From the NCBI GenBank assembly GCA_020002185.1, contig CM034531.1, positions 75,532,085 to 75,596,084 of the forward strand: a DNA stretch of 64,000 nt. Reading direction: 5' to 3'. This document shows positions 46,969 through 64,000 of the stretch, one piece after another. The DNA is from Paraescarpia echinospica. Taxonomy: Eukaryota > Annelida > Polychaeta > Sabellida > Siboglinidae. A program made the position numbers and the translations under genes. Under the pieces are notes generated by a model. That model was not told the DNA's origin, ran no database searches, and saw nothing but the letters and a program-made list of their open reading frames with translations. The number at the start of each line of letters is the position of its first letter. Position 1 is the first letter of the stretch.

Positions 46969-46976
46969 CACACAAC
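45690..46976 (+). mobile_element. LINE reverse transcriptase with (AAGT)n tail
   Basis: RT motifs: DQQAGFRPNRSCIDQIATL, SFVDYEKAFDSVDRE (motif A Asp present), TGVRQGCLLFPFLFLL and FADDLALLSH (catalytic box). The C-terminal part has VLLYGAETWR and WGWIGHTLRKP ... GRRKRGRPKNTWQRDL, typical of RTE-like/CFDP2-annotated invertebrate LINEs. Frames break near 46118 and 46672. The element ends in a 4-bp AAGT repeat (46931-46970). The endonuclease half is missing, so the insertion is 5'-truncated. Confidence 0.92.
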
Positions 46977-46979
46977 ATA

Positions 46980-47700
46980 TTTTATGTTACAGGTCGAGGA
47001 CTTTAGCTATGCAACGCACGACCTATGATCAGACATTGTGTAACAGTGTAGGCAATAGTGATTTTAAGACCAGACACGGCAGGTAGATATGATTATTTTT
47101 TAATTTGTGCAAACAGTTCTATTTTTTGTTTTCTGCCCAATGCATGAAATGGGTCTTACTGAGTAAAATATATATTGAACTTTTTCAGCCAGACCCCTGT
47201 TTCCATGGTAACAAATAAAATAGCCACCATTTTGAGCAAATATTGGCAAATCTGGAAACCTGTCATTTGTTATTGAACACATATATAGTTATAATTCTTG
47301 CAAATCCATGTTCTCTATAGTTTATGTTGTGCAATGACCAGAGACCGAAGAATGTATTTACAGCTACAGAGACTGTTTGCAAGCAAATAGTAGAACATCA
47401 ATATACAGGTGTTGCATGAGTTGGTCATGGTTAATGGGATATGCCGGTTTGCAAAGAATCCAGATCAAATTTGTTGTAATGTTCTAAAGCAGTAGCCGTT
47501 ATTTAATAAATAGAATGAAAAAAGAAACTGTTTTAAAAACTTGTTTAAGTGACATACAATTTGTTCAATGAAACATAACGCGGGTTTATCTCGCAAAATC
47601 CATGCATCTCACATTGCGCTAGTGCTGCCATGCAGGTTTAGTCCTCATAGAGAAGCCTTATGCAGAAATAGCACAAACACCTTCTATAATACCATACATT
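46980..47700. other. AT-rich intergenic sequence
   Basis: No coding motif or known repeat recognised. Confidence 0.5.
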
Positions 47701-47701
47701 A

Positions 47702-47706
47702 ATATA

Positions 47707-47737
<31 letters not shown>

Positions 47738-47740
47738 TTG
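47702..47740. repeat. (TA)n microsatellite
   Basis: TATATG/TA run bordering the LINE 3' end on its downstream side. Confidence 0.9.
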
Positions 47741-48010
47741 TAGGCGTCCGTCAGTCTCAAGAGATCATGGATGTGCGCTTTTGTGAGATTTCTCAGTTTC
47801 TTGAACAGCGTTTACTATGTCTGAGGAGACCCACCCTAGAGTGGCAGTCTCTGTTGCACTTGCTGCACTTCAAGTCTGTCTCAGTCTGGGCTGATACCTG
47901 GCTGCCTTTCCTCCGGGCTCTCCTCTAATCGGCAAGTTGTCGGAGCCAATCAATTCCCCTCACAAGGCCCTTGTTCAGCTCCTTCCTCCACTGGTTCCAA
48001 TCATTAGCGC
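47741..48010 (-). mobile_element. LINE 3' end encoding a cysteine-histidine zinc-finger tail
   Basis: The minus strand reads WRKELNKGLVRGIDWLRQLA, a stop, RRARRKGSQVSAQTETDLK, then CSKCNRDCHSRVGLLRHSK and RC. This CxxC...H finger with CHSRVGLxRHSxRC is common at the very C-terminus of invertebrate endonuclease-reverse transcriptases. The 3' UTR ends at GTAGGCGTCCGTCAGTCTCA (+ strand) against a TA microsatellite. Confidence 0.75.
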
Positions 48011-48013
48011 GAG

Positions 48014-48017
<4 letters not shown>

Positions 48018-48048
<31 letters not shown>
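48018..48048. repeat. (TA)n microsatellite
   Basis: A second TA run, on the other side of the LINE 3' end. Confidence 0.9.
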
Positions 48049-48300
48049 GGCTAAGTTTGCAAAACGCCGCGCCAAATCAAAAAGCCGGCCGGTTATGCGA
48101 ATATAAAAGTGGGGGGCTCCCCCTGGAATTTCTCTGGGGGGCAGACATATGGATCTGTCCCCCTACTAATAGGCGGCGTGGTGGAGAAAAGCACCCCCTC
48201 CCGTCTTCGGATGTCATCATTTCAGCGAAGACAGTGGAGAGAAGGAGGGGAAGGTAAATTGACACCAGCGGCGCGACGCAAACATTTTTTTTTTAAATAG
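48049..48300. other. unassigned sequence before duplication unit B
   Basis: GC-rich sequence with a T9 run at its end. Absent from unit A. No family recognised. Confidence 0.4.
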
Positions 48301-49620
48301 CACTGCAATTATATTCACCACGTTCCGGCGCCTGGACAGTTTATTATGCTTAGGCGTTTACTTTCACAAAGTACTGATCATAGTATCGTATATTATGGTT
48401 GAAACCAATAAAACGACATGCAGTGGGATATCCTACAAACGTTGTTATCAGTTTTGTGAGGCCAGTCGGCTATTGATAAACCTTTGCACTTCATGTTTGT
48501 TGATATCATATCTTACGTGTTCCATATATGTGTTTCTTCGATTTAAGATGTATGATGTAAGATGCAAGATGTAAATAAATTTCTTTCGTTATAACTCTAC
48601 CAATGTGTGACATCCAGTAAAGTGACCCATTTTGGATGTAGTTACACTTACCCTTGTCTCCTGTTGTATACTGACCAACGCTCCTGTGGAATCAAACGGT
48701 CGGAGTTGGGGTTGGGTGCGCATGATATTTAGTCATGTAGTAAAGCTAGTTTGAATTGCTGTGGTTCTGTGATGTTGATTAATGCATCTGTAGGGAATTC
48801 AAATGATTTGTTGTCAGGGGAAATAGGAACAATTGTAACATTTATTGCTGGTGTGGTTTGTGCGGTTGAATGGGTAGCTATTTATATGCCGTGATTAGCC
48901 GTGATTTAAGCCATCCCGCAGTTACTGCGGAAAAACTATTCGTTCACATATACCCACCACCGTTTATACAGCTGAATGTTCTGGAGCAAAGTGGAGTGAA
49001 CGAAATTGCCTAAGTTTCGAAACGGGAACAGGAACATTGGAATTCGGATTATTTCGACTGAGAGCCGCATATTCCAAACACCAGGCCACCGCGCCTCACT
49101 TTTAGCTCGTACGATGCTCCGCCCGGGCTTAGTGTAGGTATATACACTGTATATTGAAGAAATGCTTTTGTCACGGCCGATGAAAACGTAGACTTGATAC
49201 TTTAATGGGGGCGTGTGGCGCTGGATACCGGCTCTATGTTACATGTAACTTGACCCGACAGTTTGGCAAATTTCCATCCGTTGTTTCGAATAGACGCACT
49301 CATATCGGCTAGCCGCCGCGAGTTTACACTATTAGAAGGGTGGTGGAGGTTATCTGTGTGCTTGTGTAGGTCGGGGTGCATTAACCGAACAAATCTGGGA
49401 AGCAATTTTTTTTATGTCGCGGCTACACGCTCTCGATAGGTCCGCGTCGTCTTCAGTAGGCATGTACCAGTCAAACCGACCAGGAAGGGACGTTCCTTAC
49501 GGGAGCGTCGTGTCAAAGGCAACTGGTGGATATCAACTGTGTGTGGTGTAAAAAGATCACAAGGACGTTAGGGTGCACGTACGAACGTCGGACGAATCGG
49601 CGCTGTGAAATTCAACGCAA

Positions 49621-63337
<13,717 letters not shown>

Positions 63338-64000
63338 GTAGGTGTATGCGTGTGTGCGTGTGTGCGTGTGAGCGTGTGTGCGTGCGCGCGTGCGTGCATA
63401 CGTACGTACGTGCGGTGTACAAGAACACGACAGCCGTTCATTTAATAGAAGTAGCTCCTAATATGTATTTTTTGTTGTTAAATATCAGTAAAAATATACT
63501 GCTATTTTGAGTAATCTTTTTCGAATTTTTCCACCTCGGTCGTTTTGTCTGTATAATTGATTATAAACAAAAATAGTAATATCCTTATTATTTTTCGTTA
63601 ACTCGTTTGTTCTCTTCATTTTCTATAAATATCTTATCTTGCTAAGTTTCATTACCTTGAGCAGCTTCTCTGGTGCCACCTTATCCAAACGCTCCTTCTC
63701 GGCGTCATGGCATTTTCACTGTATGTTAGGGTACACCTGGGGAATACGCCTACCTTAAGCAAAAACGTGAATAACAAAAAGTGATAGGGTTTATTCGAAC
63801 AAAACAGTTTGACACACAGAACGGGCATGTTACATTGTTTGTAAATAAATTGCATAACAAGTTTGATTACACTACATACGTAAGTTATATGCATTCTAAA
63901 AATATCAAATATAGGCGTATTGTTCCAATTCTGGGGCAATATACGCCTACAGAAAGGGTCAAGTTGCCCAGTGGTAGGCGGTTCGTCCCACAAGAAATTA
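63338..64000 (+). other. start of intron 6 of receptor B
   Basis: Aligns with 18600-19337 of receptor A and runs off the window. Exons 7 and 8 are expected further downstream. Confidence 0.85.

Overview
The window is animal nuclear DNA: spliced genes with GT-AG introns, long dinucleotide arrays, minisatellites, and many kinds of retro- and DNA transposons. No vertebrate-specific feature is visible. The mix (CR1/L2-, RTE- and Ty3/gypsy-type elements, hAT, a Harbinger-like MITE, an expanded nicotinic receptor cluster) suggests a marine invertebrate such as a lophotrochozoan or invertebrate deuterostome. The species cannot be fixed from the sequence alone.

Host genes: I can support two, a tandem pair of nicotinic acetylcholine receptor-like (Cys-loop) subunits on the + strand. 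Receptor A (12493-21514) is complete: eight exons join in phase into 490 codons with four membrane helices and a vicinal-cysteine loop C (an alpha-type subunit). Receptor B (49621 to beyond the window end) has the same first six exons with identical exon lengths and phases. It has lost one of the loop C cysteines (a non-alpha subunit) and carries Val instead of Leu at the 9' pore position. The two genes sit in a direct segmental duplication (about 11218-19345 and 48303-64000). Unit B is longer because of an hAT element, a Harbinger-like MITE, an RTE LINE and an expanded 37-bp minisatellite. For the three transposons, unit A provides the empty site.

Layout: 1-4530, a decayed Ty3/gypsy element (RT/RNase H, integrase) followed by a zinc-finger remnant and a TatD-type hydrolase before a probable 3' LTR. 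4545-10450, left copy of an inverted-repeat element with a 5'-truncated CR1-like LINE inserted. 11218-21514, receptor A. 22085-24850, minisatellites and unassigned DNA. 24854-28690, the same inverted-repeat element in opposite orientation, so receptor A lies between inverted arms. 28854-37446, an L2/CR1-like LINE split by a near-complete Ty3/gypsy element (29082-36459, minus strand). 37880-39870, a third, foldback-like copy of the inverted-repeat family. 40200-41310, GC-rich unassigned sequence. 41440-44150, another decayed minus-strand Ty3/gypsy element with an L2/CR1 3' end inserted. 45690-46970, a LINE with an (AAGT)n tail. 47740-48010, a LINE 3' end encoding a zinc-finger tail. 48303-64000, receptor B.

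The receptor genes would work as subunits of a cation-selective pentameric channel in the plasma membrane. Nearly everything else is mobile or repetitive DNA. Family assignments rest on motifs and recalled family features; no database was searched.
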